A program made the translations under genes and the position numbers. A DNA stretch of 64,000 bases from Bartonella sp. AU18XJBT. GTDB taxonomy: Bacteria > Pseudomonadota > Alphaproteobacteria > Rhizobiales > Rhizobiaceae. The stretch is taken from assembly GCF_028618595.1 (NCBI RefSeq), contig NZ_JAQITE010000002.1, positions 3,560-67,559 on the forward strand, written 5' to 3'. Positions 53,374 to 64,000 of this stretch are shown here, in pieces. A model generated the notes under the pieces. It searched no databases. It was not told the origin of the DNA and saw only the letters and a program-made list of their open reading frames with translations. Position 1 is the first letter of the stretch, and every line of letters starts with the position of its first letter.

Positions 53374-56091
53374 TCAAACAAAGGCTCCATGACAGTGTTT
53401 GTATTTTTTCTCTGAACCGCAAGGACAACGCTCATTACGTCCAACTTTTCCCCATGTGGTTATATCGTTAGGGTCACGATCTTGTGGATTAACAAATCTA
53501 TTTTCTTGTGATCGTGCCCATAAGGTGGGAGCATTTTCTTGACTTTGATCATTAAAGACAGAAGAATCAGAACTAGTTTGCTCAGGCATAGTCGGTTCGG
53601 TAGGTTGTTGAATAATTTCAAAGCGCATAAGTTTAGAAGTGACAATTCGGCGCAAATCTTTCAACATACTTTGAAAGAGTTCAAAAGATTCTGTTTTATA
53701 CTCATTGAGTGGATCTCGCTGCGCATAACCACGAAAACCAACAACAGAACGCAAATGGTCTAAACTCACCAGATGTTCACGCCATAACGTGTCAATAGTT
53801 TCGAGCAACACTGCTTTGTGAAAATAAGCCATAACCTCTGGAGAGTAGCGTTCAATGCACTCATTTTCAAGTTTTGTAACAGCATCCAAGATACGCTCTA
53901 AAATTTGTTCTTCGGCAATTCCATCTTCTTTTGCCCATTCTTCCACAGGAAGCTCAAGATTAAAGAGTTGTTGAAGCTCTTCTTCGAGAGCTTTTACATC
54001 CCATTTTTCAGAATATGTCCCAGAAGGAATATAAGTCTCTACAAGATCTTCCACGACTTCATTGCGCATTTCATGAATCATTTCTGATAAATCATCTGCG
54101 TTCATGACCTCCATACGCTGTTCAAAAATAACCTTGCGTTGATCATTCATGACATCATCATATTTTAGCAGATTTTTACGAATTTCAAAGTTCCGTGCTT
54201 CGACCTTTTTTTGTGCTTTTTCAAGGGCTTTATTAATCCACGGATGGATAATAGCTTCATTTTCTTTCAATCCAAGTTTTTGCAGCATGCTATCCATACG
54301 GTCGGAGCCGAAGATACGCATAAGATCATCTTGAAGAGAAAGAAAGAATTTTGAGCGACCAGGATCGCCTTGGCGACCAGAACGCCCACGAAGCTGGTTA
54401 TCAATACGACGGCTTTCATGACGTTCAGTTGCGATAACGTAAAGTCCCCCAGCCGCTAAAGCTTTTTCTTTAAGTTGTTTGACATCTTTTTTGATTTCTT
54501 CAATTTTAGCCGTCCGCTCTGGTCCATCAGTGGTATCCTGTAATTCTTGTCGGATGCGCATTTCAACATTACCACCAAGCTGTATATCCGTACCGCGTCC
54601 TGCCATGTTGGTTGCGATGGTGAGAGCTCCAGGAACGCCTGCTTGCGCAATGATGTATGCTTCTTGCTCGTGATAGCGAGCATTTAAGACTCTAAAATCG
54701 GTAATGCCCTCTTTTCGCAAACGCTCTGCCAATTGTTCTGACTTTTCAATAGAGGTTGTTCCAACAAGAATAGGCTGTTTTTTTTCGTGTGCTTGACGGA
54801 TATCACGCACAATTGCCCGATATTTCTCTTCTGCTGTTCGGTAAATTTCATCATCTTCGTCAAGACGTTGTACTGGTAAATTGGTAGGAACTTCGACAAC
54901 GTCAAGACCATAAATATTTCTGAATTCTTCGGCCTCTGTTGTTGCAGTTCCAGTCATTCCAGATAATTTCCTATACATACGGAAATAATTTTGGAAAGTA
55001 ATGGAAGCAAGTGTCTGATTTTCTGGTTGAATAGCAACATGCTCTTTAGCTTCTAACGCTTGATGAAGTCCTTCAGAATAACGCCGTCCAGGCATCATTC
55101 GGCCTGTAAATTCGTCAATGATAACAATTTCATCATTGCGAACAATGTAATCTTTGTCGCGAACGAACAGTTTATGGGCTTTTAGAGCATTATTAACATG
55201 ATGAACGATAGCGACGTTTTCTATGTCATAAAGACTTTCACCTTTAAGATGTCCAGCTTGTTCGAGCATTTTTTCAATTTTTTCAGTACCAACTTCGGTA
55301 AAGGTCGTTGTTTTTTGTTTTTCATCTATTTCATAGTCTTCTGGAATTAAGGTAGGAATAAATGTATCAATAAGGTTATAAAAGTCAGTACGATCTTCTA
55401 GAGGACCAGAAATAATAAGGGGCGTACGCGCTTCATCAATGAGGATAGAATCCACTTCATCGACAATTGCGTAATGATGTCCTCGTTGAACCATTTGACT
55501 ATGATCGAAAGCCATATTATCACGCAAATAATCAAAACCTAGTTCATTATTTGTCGCATAGGTGATATCACATGCATAGGCTGCTCTGCGGGCATCGCTA
55601 TCAAGATCATGAAGAATCACACCCGTTGTAAGCCCTAGAAAACTAAAAATTTTTCCCATTGTTTCAGCATCACGACTGGCGAGATAATCGTTTACTGTCA
55701 CAACATGAACGCCTTTACCTTCCAATGCATTGAGATAAATTGGTAGAGTTGCCATTAATGTTTTACCTTCACCAGTACGCATTTCAGCTATGCCACAGTC
55801 GTGAAGGACCATTCCACCAATAAGTTGTACGTCAAAAGGACGCATGTCATAAACACGTTTTGCAGCTTCACGAACAATTGCGAAAGCTTCTGGTAAGAGC
55901 AAATCAACACTTTCACCTTCACTAAGACGTTTACGAAAGGCATCTGTTTTTTGGCAAAGCTGCTCATCACTTAATTTTACGAATTGTTCTTCCAAAGCAT
56001 TAATTTGTGCAACTTTTTGGCGGAGTGCTTTGAGACGTCGCTCATGAGCTGAACCAAAAAACTTACGGGCAAAAACACCTAAACTGACCAT
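53374..56091 (-). CDS. secA: Preprotein translocase ATPase SecA
   Basis: 905 residues. Walker [15 protein letters not shown] (about residue 105), DEAD-like [14 protein letters not shown], and C-terminal zinc motif [14 protein letters not shown] that binds SecB and phospholipid. Drives export through SecYEG of the many exported proteins in this window. Followed on the same strand by fur. Confidence 0.97.
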   Translation of the reverse strand: MVSLGVFARKFFGSAHERRLKALRQKVAQINALEEQFVKLSDEQLCQKTDAFRKRLSEGESVDLLLPEAFAIVREAAKRVYDMRPFDVQLIGGMVLHDCGIAEMRTGEGKTLMATLPIYLNALEGKGVHVVTVNDYLASRDAETMGKIFSFLGLTTGVILHDLDSDARRAAYACDITYATNNELGFDYLRDNMAFDHSQMVQRGHHYAIVDEVDSILIDEARTPLIISGPLEDRTDFYNLIDTFIPTLIPEDYEIDEKQKTTTFTEVGTEKIEKMLEQAGHLKGESLYDIENVAIVHHVNNALKAHKLFVRDKDYIVRNDEIVIIDEFTGRMMPGRRYSEGLHQALEAKEHVAIQPENQTLASITFQNYFRMYRKLSGMTGTATTEAEEFRNIYGLDVVEVPTNLPVQRLDEDDEIYRTAEEKYRAIVRDIRQAHEKKQPILVGTTSIEKSEQLAERLRKEGITDFRVLNARYHEQEAYIIAQAGVPGALTIATNMAGRGTDIQLGGNVEMRIRQELQDTTDGPERTAKIEEIKKDVKQLKEKALAAGGLYVIATERHESRRIDNQLRGRSGRQGDPGRSKFFLSLQDDLMRIFGSDRMDSMLQKLGLKENEAIIHPWINKALEKAQKKVEARNFEIRKNLLKYDDVMNDQRKVIFEQRMEVMNADDLSEMIHEMRNEVVEDLVETYIPSGTYSEKWDVKALEEELQQLFNLELPVEEWAKEDGIAEEQILERILDAVTKLENECIERYSPEVMAYFHKAVLLETIDTLWREHLVSLDHLRSVVGFRGYAQRDPLNEYKTESFELFQSMLKDLRRIVTSKLMRFEIIQQPTEPTMPEQTSSDSSVFNDQSQENAPTLWARSQENRFVNPQDRDPNDITTWGKVGRNERCPCGSEKKYKHCHGAFV

Positions 56092-56525
56092 CTCTGGCCC
56101 TTTCTTTTAATTGTTGTCACTCTTGTTGGGTAATTCATACGCTCTCCCCATACTCTACATTTTCTTCAAGTTATCTAATATCATTAGAGATATCATGAAA
56201 TGCAGATGGTACCATTATACTTGCTAGTGTGCAATTTTTTCACGTTAATTGTAAAGTAGAGATAAGAGGCTAAGCGCCTTATGTCAACTTTAGGTATGCT
56301 ATTTAACTGGTACAATACAAAGTAATTTAAGATACAATACGTCATTTTTTTCTATTATTATGTTTTTCATCTGCATTAGATAGGATTGGAGAGACTGAGA
56401 TAAAAGGACAATTTATGCTTTTTTAAAATAAATTACTAATTTATTTCTCTATGTTTAAAGATTAAAGTGTTATGGTAAAGAAAATTGGAATCTTGAACCT
56501 GCCTTCATTTTTAAGGAGTATATTT
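56092..56525. other. Divergent promoter region secA / parvulin gene
   Basis: 434 AT-rich bases between divergent genes. No open frame of note; a small stem AGGC-TAA-GCGCCT near 56267 is the only structure. Promoters are expected but none is clear. Confidence 0.5.
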
Positions 56526-57479
56526 ATGAAATTTAACTTTATTACGCTTTTTTTAGCATCAACTTTATTGGCAAGTACAAGTTTAGGGGTGAGAGCCCAA
56601 GAAGGTTTGAATTCATCGTCGAATGATTTAAAGACTTTGGAGAAAGCTTCTGAAAAAGTCGTTTCTCCTTCTCATGTTATGGCGGTCATTGATGGAAAAA
56701 ATATTACAGCAGGCCAATTGGATGATTTAGCGCTTGAAATAAATCCTAATTTAGCACGTTTTCCTGATGAACAACGCCGTATGATGGTTCTAAAAGCTTA
56801 TTTAGATATGCAGGCACTTGCAAAAGCAGCAAGAAGCAAAGGTCTTGATAAGACAGAAGCTTACGATAAGCGTATGGCAGTCATGCGTGACAATGTTCTT
56901 CAACAGCTTTATTTTAAACAGGCAATTGTTGACAAAATATCGGATACTGATTTGGAAGCTCTTTATAAGCAAGAAGTTGCTGCTTTACCTAAAGAGGATG
57001 AGGTTAAAGCGCGTCATATTTTGGTCAAAACGAGAAAAGAAGCAGAAGCTATCATTAAGCATTTAAATAAAGGCGAAAATTTTGAAGAGATTGCAAAGAA
57101 AAGTTCAACAGATGGTTCTGCTGCCGTTGGGGGTGATCTTGGTTATTTTAGCCATGGTCAAATGGTCAAGCCTTTTGAAGATGCAGCATTTGGTTTGAAA
57201 ATTGGCGAATACACTAAACAACCCGTTGAAAGTCCTTTTGGTTGGCATATTATTAAATTAGAAGATCGTCGTGTAAAACAACCGCCTGCATTTGATGATG
57301 TTAAAGAGATGTTGCGTACACAGCTTATAAAAAAGCGCTATCAAGAACTGATTGTTGATTTGCGTAGCAAGATAGATGTGAAATATCCTGATCCTAATGT
57401 TGCAAAAATCATGGAGTCACTTCATCAAAATGGAACGCTACTTCCCGATGAGACATCCGATGAAGAAGATACGGAATAG
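56526..57479 (+). CDS. Periplasmic parvulin-type peptidyl-prolyl isomerase
   Basis: 317 residues. Signal peptide (1-24), SurA-like N-terminal helices, and one PpiC domain (about 155-250; VKARHILVKTRKEAEAII and SPFGWHIIKLEDRR). Helps fold exported and outer-membrane proteins. The longer frame to 56472 is not needed: AAGGAG lies just before the ATG at 56526. Acidic C-terminal tail. Divergent from secA. Confidence 0.9.
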   Translation: MKFNFITLFLASTLLASTSLGVRAQEGLNSSSNDLKTLEKASEKVVSPSHVMAVIDGKNITAGQLDDLALEINPNLARFPDEQRRMMVLKAYLDMQALAKAARSKGLDKTEAYDKRMAVMRDNVLQQLYFKQAIVDKISDTDLEALYKQEVAALPKEDEVKARHILVKTRKEAEAIIKHLNKGENFEEIAKKSSTDGSAAVGGDLGYFSHGQMVKPFEDAAFGLKIGEYTKQPVESPFGWHIIKLEDRRVKQPPAFDDVKEMLRTQLIKKRYQELIVDLRSKIDVKYPDPNVAKIMESLHQNGTLLPDETSDEEDTE

Positions 57480-57519
57480 CTAAGAAAAATAAGTGGATAG
57501 CCTCTTTAATAGATAATTT

Positions 57520-57555
57520 GCTAGGTTAGTTTTGTTCAAAAAGCCTAGCAGTTTT
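57520..57555 (+). terminator. Possible terminator after parvulin gene
   Basis: GCTAGG (57520-57525) pairs with CCTAGC (57544-57549), followed by AGTTTT. An outer pairing of CCTCT (57501) with AGAGG (57560) extends it. Loop is large, so support is moderate. Confidence 0.42.
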
Positions 57556-57610
57556 CTATGAGAGGTTATTAATCTGCAATCATTTCATTTGTTTTTATAG
57601 AAAGCATATT

Positions 57611-58843
57611 GTGGTTTTAAAAAATTCTCCTTTGATGCCTCAAAAGATCCAGAAGCTTTCTCCTTTATCTGGTGTACGGATAGCGACAGCTGAAGCTGGG
57701 ATTAAATACAAAGATCGTACAGATCTTCTTTTCATCATATTCGATAAGCCAGTGAGTGTGGCCGGTGTTTTTACTCGTTCCAAATGTCCATCTGCTCCTG
57801 TAGAGCATTGTCGTGCATCGCTTCCTCATGGGGTTGCGAGGGGGGTTGTTGTGAATTCTGGAAATGCAAATGCTTTTACAGGAAGCAAAGGAAAGCACAC
57901 AACCAATGCAATCATTTGTGCAGCAGCGAACGCTTTAAAGGTTAGAGAAGATGAAATTTTTATAGCTTCTACGGGTGTTATTGGTGAGCCAATGGATGCA
58001 TCGGGTATTGTCAATCTTTTACCAAGTATGGCAGAGACGGCAGAAGAGGAAAATTGGTTGGAAGCTGCAAAAGCTATAATGACAACGGACACATTTCCAA
58101 AACTTGCGACGCGCACTTTTGATTGTGGGGGAGAGCGTGTTACCATTAATGGAATTGCAAAAGGTGCTGGTATGATTGCACCCGATATGGCGACAATGCT
58201 GTCATTTGTGGTTAGTGATGCTACTATTTCTTCGGATGCACTCCAATCCATGTTATCAGAGGCAGTTGAGGGGTCTTTCAATTCAATTACTGTTGATAGC
58301 GATACCTCAACTTCAGATACGCTTATGTTGTTTGCGACAGGAAAAGAACATTTTCCATGTCTTACAAGTAAATCTGATCCGCGTTATGGGGTTTTTATGA
58401 AACAATTGAGTGCACTTCTGCATGAACTTGCACTACAAATTGTTTGTGATGGTGAAGGTGCTCGTCATTTAATTGAGGTTAATGTGATGGGCGCTACAAC
58501 ACACAATGCAGCGAAAACGATTGCTTTATCAATTGCAAATTCACCGCTTGTAAAAACAGCTATTGCTGGTGAAGATGCGAATTGGGGGCGGGTCGTTATG
58601 GCAGTTGGGAAGGCCGGTGTTGAAGTCGATCGTGATCTATTGACGATTTGGTTTGGTGAGCATCGTGTGGCTGTAAGTGGCGTACGAGATCCTGAGTATT
58701 GTGAAGAGGCAATAGGTACTTATATGCAAGGTAAACATATCACAATTCGTGTTGATATCGGTTTGGGTAAGAGCACGGCAACGGTTTGGTCTTGCGATTT
58801 AACAAAAGAGTACGTTATGATCAATAGCGATTACAGGAGTTAA
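57611..58843 (+). CDS. argJ: Bifunctional ornithine acetyltransferase / N-acetylglutamate synthase
   Basis: 410 residues. Acetyl recycling in arginine synthesis. Self-cleavage site [15 protein letters not shown] (cut before the threonine, about residue 200) gives alpha and beta chains. [11 protein letters not shown] and [17 protein letters not shown] are family marks. GTG start; an ATG eight codons on is the alternative. Confidence 0.94.
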   Translation: MVLKNSPLMPQKIQKLSPLSGVRIATAEAGIKYKDRTDLLFIIFDKPVSVAGVFTRSKCPSAPVEHCRASLPHGVARGVVVNSGNANAFTGSKGKHTTNAIICAAANALKVREDEIFIASTGVIGEPMDASGIVNLLPSMAETAEEENWLEAAKAIMTTDTFPKLATRTFDCGGERVTINGIAKGAGMIAPDMATMLSFVVSDATISSDALQSMLSEAVEGSFNSITVDSDTSTSDTLMLFATGKEHFPCLTSKSDPRYGVFMKQLSALLHELALQIVCDGEGARHLIEVNVMGATTHNAAKTIALSIANSPLVKTAIAGEDANWGRVVMAVGKAGVEVDRDLLTIWFGEHRVAVSGVRDPEYCEEAIGTYMQGKHITIRVDIGLGKSTATVWSCDLTKEYVMINSDYRS

Positions 58844-58972
58844 TGGATGCACTTTCTATATTTAACAGCTTATTATTTTTTAAAGAGAAAATGGGGTATG
58901 TGAGCTCTTTTAGGAGCAGAGGGGATATGATAGAAAAGACAGTTATTTTTATGTTCCCTATTGGGGAGTGAT

Positions 58973-59386
58973 ATGTGTATAAAAAGTTCCATTCTTCTTG
59001 TTGTTGCATGCGCATTGTTCGATCAGAATAATCGTGTTTTGCTTACACAGCGTCCTGAAGGAAAATCACTGGCTGGTTTATGGGAGTTTCCTGGTGGCAA
59101 GGTTGAGCAAGGTGAAACTCCGGAAGAATCATTGATTCGTGAACTAGAGGAAGAGCTTGGTATTTATGTTCAGGCAAATAATTTATACCCTTTAACGTTT
59201 GCGAGCCATAGCTATACAACATTTCATCTCTTGATGCCGTTGTATCTTTGTTATCATTATGAGGGGGGGGCGCAAGGACGAGAAGGGCAAAATTTAGAAT
59301 GGGTTTTTATTAATGATCTTGATAAATATCCTATGCCTGATGCTGATAAACCATTGGTTCATGTATTGAAAAATCATCTTCTTTAA
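58973..59386 (+). CDS. mutT: 8-oxo-dGTP diphosphatase MutT
   Basis: 137 residues, Nudix. Box GGKVEQGETPEESLI then RELEEELGI; PGGKVE preceded by LAGLWEFPGG is the MutT pattern. Cleans oxidised dGTP from the pool. TTG at 58961 is in frame, but GGGGAG lies just before the ATG at 58973. Usual neighbour of argJ in this order. Confidence 0.92.
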   Translation: MCIKSSILLVVACALFDQNNRVLLTQRPEGKSLAGLWEFPGGKVEQGETPEESLIRELEEELGIYVQANNLYPLTFASHSYTTFHLLMPLYLCYHYEGGAQGREGQNLEWVFINDLDKYPMPDADKPLVHVLKNHLL

Positions 59387-59434
59387 TGTGTTATAAGAAG
59401 GAAATATTGTTTGAATATAATTCAATATATTGAT

Positions 59435-59690
59435 TTAAAATGATAATTTATAATTTTTATGTTGAATGGGAAAGCCTAAAGTCGTAATTTTTTTCATTTC
59501 AAATCTGTTTTATGTTAAATTAACCAAAACCATTCTTTTGCACGTTCCTAAGCGGGGAGAGTTATGTGGATAAAAATTATTTAAGAAAGAAATAAAATAC
59601 GTGCTGAAAGAACACTTTCCAATAATCAAGAGTTGTCGCAACATTGAGAATTGGCAAAGTGTGTAATGATGTCTTTTCACGCGTATCATT
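59435..59690 (+). repeat. Degenerate repeat family 2, copy 3
   Basis: Best-kept start: CGGGGAGAGTT then ATG (59574) TGG ATA AAA, which includes TGTGGATAA (59575-59583). Aligns with 36755-37010 and less with 1240-1420. After the ATG the frame soon stops, but pieces such as IRAERTLSNNQELSQH and FHAYHCEMGLDALRDI in other frames suggest a decayed gene. Confidence 0.5.
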
Positions 59691-60459
59691 GTGAGATGGG
59701 TTTGGATGCACTGAGAGATATCAGGAGTATTTATTTTGTTGAGATATCGATAATAGAAAAAATTTCAAAAAATTCTTAAAAAAACGCTTTGTGTTTGTTG
59801 TTAGAGATTGTTTTACTTGATCAAAGGCTTAATCATCATTGTAATACATGATTATATAATAACATATTGTTTTCATAATCATAAATTTTCTTTTATTTTT
59901 CTTGATGGTATACGATTTGTCAATCAAAAAAATGTTCAATAACGTGCGAATGAAAGAGTGGTATGTAATTTAAACAACAATTTTAAAACAAATAAAACAT
60001 ACGGTTAATGAATTATTAAATATAAAAGAAAAACATGAACCGGAGGCTTCTTAGGGAATTATGTATTATACATTCTATGGTATGAGAGATGAAGAAAAAA
60101 GCTACCTAAGTAAGTATATAAATGAGAAATATATTATTTTTTATATTAAAAAAATATAAAACTGAATGGAAAAGAAATGATAAAGCTGCGTAATAATTTC
60201 TATTTCTATTTTTTTGAAAAGAATACGCTTATTTCTTTATTGGTTTGTAATAAAGGTATTTGAAACAGTGAAATATGATAATATCAAGAATTCTGATTCA
60301 AATTATGTAATACGATTTATGATTGCTATATGATATTTTAGAATGTTATTCAGTAAGCCGGTTGAAGAGTTTTCTCAGTATTTAAAGGTAGGCGAATATT
60401 AATAAAGATTTCTAAATGAATATGAACTTTACGAGAAAAGATCAAAAAATGTCGCTTTT

Positions 60460-60850
60460 GATTGAGAGAAGTACGTTCTTTACGTAATATAGAATGGCAT
60501 TGTGTTGCGTATTCATGAGCTTATTTAAAAGAGGCATTTCGAAACGCTCCAAAGTCCATTTCGTGCCGGTACTAGTGAACAGTATAACGTTAGAGCCTCC
60601 ATGGAAATAATGTAAAATCTATTGAGAGCCCTGTCTTTACGCTTATGAAGGAGTAAGCTGATCCCAATGTTATTACGATAGTTCTTGGCATTTGAGAGCA
60701 TTCAGATGGGATATTTTTTCTTTTCGTAATCATTTTACTTATACATCAATTCGTTTGTGATGAACAAGCAAGAAAATTTGATTGCTTCAATATGAAAAAC
60801 AGATTTGAAATGAGAGAATTTTAAGATATTTAGAATGCTTGACACAGAAT
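60460..60850 (-). pseudogene. Tyrosine integrase remnant, copy D
   Basis: 60530-60700 aligns with 43260-43430 of copy B, including CTTTACGCTTATGAAGGAGT against CTTTATGCTTATAAAATGC. 60700-60845 aligns with the flanks of copies A and C. Only the arm-domain end and upstream flank can be followed. No open frame. Confidence 0.45.
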
Positions 60851-60932
60851 GAATAATGGATAATTATCCTTATAAATCAATTTATTATATAACAAAAATA
60901 TTCAATTAATTATTTTTTATAGGAGGCATGTA

Positions 60933-61811
60933 TTAAGTTTCTTGAATTGGACGGCGTTTTGCGATGGGATATTGATTTTTTTTAGCGATACGGGTAATTG
61001 CTTCTTCTAAGGGCTCGATCATAACGTCCATAGAAAAACCATTTGCGTGAATAATATTTGCGTGATCAACCATAATAGCAACATGATCTTTCCAAAAAAT
61101 TAAATCGCCTCGTTGAAGTTTATCAGTATCTGTAAGAGGACTGCCTATAGTTTCTTGCTGCATATCTGTGTCACGTAAAACTATTTGATCGGTCATCATC
61201 ATAGAGAGCTGAATGAGTCCCGAACAATCAATTCCAAAACCGCTGACACCACCCCAAAGATAAGGTGTACGGATAAAGGTTTCTGCAACTGTGACATAAT
61301 CTTCATATACACGTCCAATGGGGCTGAGATGGCTCGTAATAATTGCTGTTCCATTTTCAAGAATAGAATACATTGTGTCACGGACTTCAATTTCATCAAC
61401 AACACTGACTTTGCTTCCCATAGATAACGGAGACACTATTGGTCCACGTAAGTCGGCGTGTAAATATTTAAATGTACGTGGTACTGAAACTACATGCGTT
61501 TGTTTTACAGTTGATGTACAAAGGGCTGTTGTATCAATATAACCAACATAACCATCTTTGAGTGATTGCCCCCACGACATCGTTTCGCCTTCTTCAAAAA
61601 TGAGAAGTTCTTCTCCCAATAAGCATTCTGTTTGTCTTTCACTTTTTTTGCTACTTTCTTTAAAAAGTCCAGCAACCGCTGTATTAACACGTCTTTTTTC
61701 ACCTTGAACAAAGCGCTGAGCTGTAACTTCTGTTTCAAGGCGTTGGTCCGCTAGATCATCTCTGAATGCGTAAAGCCTTGGATCTTTAGAGATCATCTTT
61801 TTTCTTTTCAT
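60933..61811 (-). CDS. NlpC/P60 family cysteine peptidase
   Basis: 292 residues. SH3-like N-terminal part (about 60-150) and C40 domain (about 165-285): catalytic cysteine in GIDCSGLIQ, histidine in KDHVAIMVD and third residue H in IIHANG. Cleaves peptide stems of the wall, likely D-Glu-mDAP. No signal peptide, so it may act on recycled muropeptides in the cytoplasm. Upstream is pepA, a pairing common in rhizobia. Confidence 0.9.
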   Translation of the reverse strand: MKRKKMISKDPRLYAFRDDLADQRLETEVTAQRFVQGEKRRVNTAVAGLFKESSKKSERQTECLLGEELLIFEEGETMSWGQSLKDGYVGYIDTTALCTSTVKQTHVVSVPRTFKYLHADLRGPIVSPLSMGSKVSVVDEIEVRDTMYSILENGTAIITSHLSPIGRVYEDYVTVAETFIRTPYLWGGVSGFGIDCSGLIQLSMMMTDQIVLRDTDMQQETIGSPLTDTDKLQRGDLIFWKDHVAIMVDHANIIHANGFSMDVMIEPLEEAITRIAKKNQYPIAKRRPIQET

Positions 61812-61955
61812 TTTGTTACTTCTTACCTTTTAACCAAACTTATGAAAATTGTATTAGTAAGGTTTTTATTATCAAATAAAACTAAGAACACCGTTTAAGA
61901 CGATAGCAATTGTTCTTTAAGCTGCAAAATTGTTTATCTTTGTGGATATTGTGTG

Positions 61956-63329
61956 TCAAACTTCATTTTTAAAAATATTATAAAGGGCACGAATAGTTTG
62001 TGCTGATCCACCAATAGGATATCCTGGTTTTTCTTTTGGAACCCATCCATAAAGGTCAAAATGTGCAAAATGTTCAGCTTTTTCAACAAAAGAATTAAGA
62101 AATAAAGCAGCCGTTATAGAGCCAGCAAAGCTATTTCCAGTTACATTGTTAAGATCAGCAATTGGTGATGATAACATCTCTTGATAAGGTTTCCAAAGGG
62201 GCATTTGCCAAAGAGGATCAAAAACAGTGTGAGCAGATTCAGAAATTTTTTGTGCCCATATTGAATCATTACAATAAAATGCGGGAAGATCTGGTCCTAA
62301 TGCTATACGCGCTGCCCCTGTTAAAGTAGCCATACAAAGCATGAATTGTGGACTTTCTTCATCACCATAGGCGAGTGCATCGGCAAGGACAAGTCGCCCT
62401 TCAGCATCTGTATTACCTACTTCAACACTTAAGCCTTTACGACTTTTGAGAATATCACCTGGTCGGTAAGCATTGGCAGAAATTGCATTTTCTACAGCTG
62501 GAATCAAAACACGTAGACGGAAAGGCAATTTGGCATCCATGATAAGCTTAGCCAATCCCAAAACGTTTGCTCCACCCCCCATGTCTTTTTTCATAAGCAA
62601 CATGTTATTGGCTGATTTAATATTGAGCCCTCCCGTATCAAAAGTTACCCCTTTGCCCACCAATGTTATTTTAGGATGATGTTCTTGCCCCCAATATAAT
62701 TCAATCAGTCGTGGTGAAGTACTGCCTGCTCGTCCTACGGCATGAATCATTGGAAAGTTATGGGTTAAGAGATCATCTCCACAAATACTTTGGACATGAG
62801 CACCATAAGTTTTTCCTAGTTTTCGTGCTTCTTTTTCGAGAGCATCAGGGGTCATATCATTGGCTGGAATATTGATGAGATCACGGACGAAAAAGACAGC
62901 TTCATAAATTCGTTGGAGTTCATTAAGATCAATGGCCTCATTGACATGGAAGGATAATGATTTGAAAGAAGAATTTTGACGATAGCGATTAAATTGATAA
63001 CTACCGAATGCTAATCCAAGATAGGCATTTATTTCATCAGAGGTTGTACCTTCTAAATGCCATTGACCAGCAGGAAGTTTTTGAGCAAGACGTCCTGTGA
63101 TAAAGGGATCGTTACCATTGCCAATTCCAAATAAAACTTTTTTTAAATGCCCAGTTTCGTGAGGAACAAAGAGTATTTGTCCTGCTTTACCAGTAAAGTC
63201 ATTAACTTTTATCCATGCTGTTGTTGCCGCATCAAGTGATAGGTTGGCAAGAGTTCTTTGGTTTACCAAGATGATAGGGCAACTGTTATCGATACGCGTT
63301 GAGGCAAAATGAACGTGATAGTGCTGCAT
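61956..63329 (-). CDS. pepA: Leucyl aminopeptidase (M17)
   Basis: 457 residues. Metal and catalytic motifs: VGKGVTFDTGGLNIK, KKDMGGGA and NTDAEGRLVLADAL. Releases N-terminal amino acids in the cytoplasm. The frame is open to 63365, but the ATG at 63329 has AAGGAA before it and starts after the coaA stop. Confidence 0.92.
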   Translation of the reverse strand: MQHYHVHFASTRIDNSCPIILVNQRTLANLSLDAATTAWIKVNDFTGKAGQILFVPHETGHLKKVLFGIGNGNDPFITGRLAQKLPAGQWHLEGTTSDEINAYLGLAFGSYQFNRYRQNSSFKSLSFHVNEAIDLNELQRIYEAVFFVRDLINIPANDMTPDALEKEARKLGKTYGAHVQSICGDDLLTHNFPMIHAVGRAGSTSPRLIELYWGQEHHPKITLVGKGVTFDTGGLNIKSANNMLLMKKDMGGGANVLGLAKLIMDAKLPFRLRVLIPAVENAISANAYRPGDILKSRKGLSVEVGNTDAEGRLVLADALAYGDEESPQFMLCMATLTGAARIALGPDLPAFYCNDSIWAQKISESAHTVFDPLWQMPLWKPYQEMLSSPIADLNNVTGNSFAGSITAALFLNSFVEKAEHFAHFDLYGWVPKEKPGYPIGGSAQTIRALYNIFKNEV

Positions 63330-63342
63330 AGTTATGAGTTCC

Positions 63343-64000
63343 TTATAGTCGTCTAAGTGCGACATACTCGACCAAATGATTTTTTCCTTTTCGTAGAATG
63401 AGATTGGATCGTGGTCGTGTTGGCAATATATTTTCTTGTAAATTTTTTAAATTGATTGTTTGCCAAAGATCCTCAGCGATTTTTGAGGCTTCTTTTTCAC
63501 TGAGCAGAGCATAACGATGAAAATAGGATTCAGGGTTTTGAAAAGCTGTTTTACGCAAACGTTTAAAGCGCTCCAAATACCAGTGACGAATGACTTCTGT
63601 TTCAGCATCGACATAGATTGAAAAATCAAAAAAATCTGATACGAAAGGAATAGCTTTCCCATCTTTAGGAAGATCACTGACCTGTAATACATTAATACCT
63701 TCAATAATTAAAATATCAGGACGATCAATGGTAATTGTCTGATTTTCTAGAACATCATAGGTCATATGTGAGTAAAGCGGGGCACGAACATTTCCGATAC
63801 CTGCTTTTATAGCCGAAAGAAAGCACAGCAATTTTTTAATGTCATAGGAATCAGGAAATCCTTTACGATTCATACGATTTTTTTGCTGTAAGATTGTGTT
63901 AGGATAGAGAAAACCATCCGTTGTAATCAGATCAACTTTAAGGCTCGATGTCCATCGTTTTAACAGTTCTTGAAGAATGCGAGCCGTGGTTGATTTTCCT
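63343..64000 (-). CDS. coaA: Pantothenate kinase, type I (5' end outside window)
   Basis: 219 codons are present, running off the right edge. The last bases encode the end of Walker A ([13 protein letters not shown]), then [18 protein letters not shown] and IIEGINVLQ, all marks of CoaA. First committed step of coenzyme A synthesis. An internal ATG at 63873 is not the start. Stop lies 13 bases before pepA. Confidence 0.93.
   Translation of the reverse strand, partial: GKSTTARILQELLKRWTSSLKVDLITTDGFLYPNTILQQKNRMNRKGFPDSYDIKKLLCFLSAIKAGIGNVRAPLYSHMTYDVLENQTITIDRPDILIIEGINVLQVSDLPKDGKAIPFVSDFFDFSIYVDAETEVIRHWYLERFKRLRKTAFQNPESYFHRYALLSEKEASKIAEDLWQTINLKNLQENILPTRPRSNLILRKGKNHLVEYVALRRL

Larger units (their letters stand above)
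59387..60932. other. Long decayed spacer between mutT and NlpC/P60 gene
   Basis: 1.5 kb without an intact gene. It contains repeat family 2 (59435-59690) and an integrase remnant (60460-60850). Between them (59700-60450) nothing was recognised. Confidence 0.6.

Overview
This 64 kb window is AT-rich chromosomal DNA of an alphaproteobacterium in the order Hyphomicrobiales, almost certainly a Bartonella. The signs are the invasion-associated genes ialA (rppH) and ialB side by side, a second IalB-family gene fused by overlap to the end of a YadA-type trimeric autotransporter, a Brucella Omp10-like lipoprotein, rhizobial-type Fur/Mur and Obg-ProB-ProA gene order, and long decaying intergenic spacers. 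The species cannot be fixed from the sequence alone. No rRNA, tRNA, CRISPR array, intact transposase or intact prophage was seen.

Layout. 1-779: 3' end of a trimeric autotransporter adhesin and an overlapping IalB paralogue. 780-1939: decayed spacer. 1940-3774: ppx and rlmE. 3947-12918: a dense plus-strand run (obg, proB, proA, nadD, rsfS, rlmH, envC-like, ctpA, rppH/ialA, ialB) that joins ribosome assembly, proline and NAD synthesis, envelope maturation and invasion. 13033-18779: YggT and DUF167 genes convergent with ppa, typA and mgtE. 19334-26695: M3 peptidase, SGNH/DUF459 protein, MltB-like transglycosylase, galU, kdsD, Omp10-like lipoprotein. 26949-36676: a degenerate NtrC-like regulator, a PLD-family enzyme, guaB, a previously easy-to-miss 48-residue basic protein, rsmB, guaA, ugpQ. 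37641-41867: ugpBAEC glycerol-3-phosphate importer. 43811-46376: zinc-type ABC importer, divergent from nrdHIEF (47044-50784). 50781-56091: prmC, prfA, fur, secA on the minus strand. 56526-59386: parvulin isomerase, argJ, mutT. 60933-64000: NlpC/P60 peptidase, leucyl aminopeptidase and the 3' part of coaA.

Two families of decayed repeated DNA fill the long spacers. The first is a tyrosine-recombinase (P4/phage-type integrase) gene: the best copy (42321-43477, minus strand) still reads as integrase at both ends and in the middle, and three worse copies lie at about 16430-17280, 18940-19215 and 60460-60850. The second family (about 1240-1420, 36755-37010 and 59435-59690) shares a block with a ribosome-binding-site-like stretch followed by the nonamer TGTGGATAA. 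Both point to repeated past integration events in a genome now shedding mobile DNA.

Regulatory highlights: a perfect 20-bp inverted repeat at 46395-46449 in front of the zinc importer whose arms look like Zur boxes and which overlaps a -35 element; a possible Pho box before ugpB; and several clear hairpin terminators. Genes in the window work together in metal supply (zinc importer, Fur/Mur, MgtE, Mn-type class Ib ribonucleotide reductase), phospholipid scavenging (PLD enzyme, UgpQ, UgpBAEC) and envelope/host interaction (autotransporter, IalA, IalB, Omp10, SecA, lytic enzymes).
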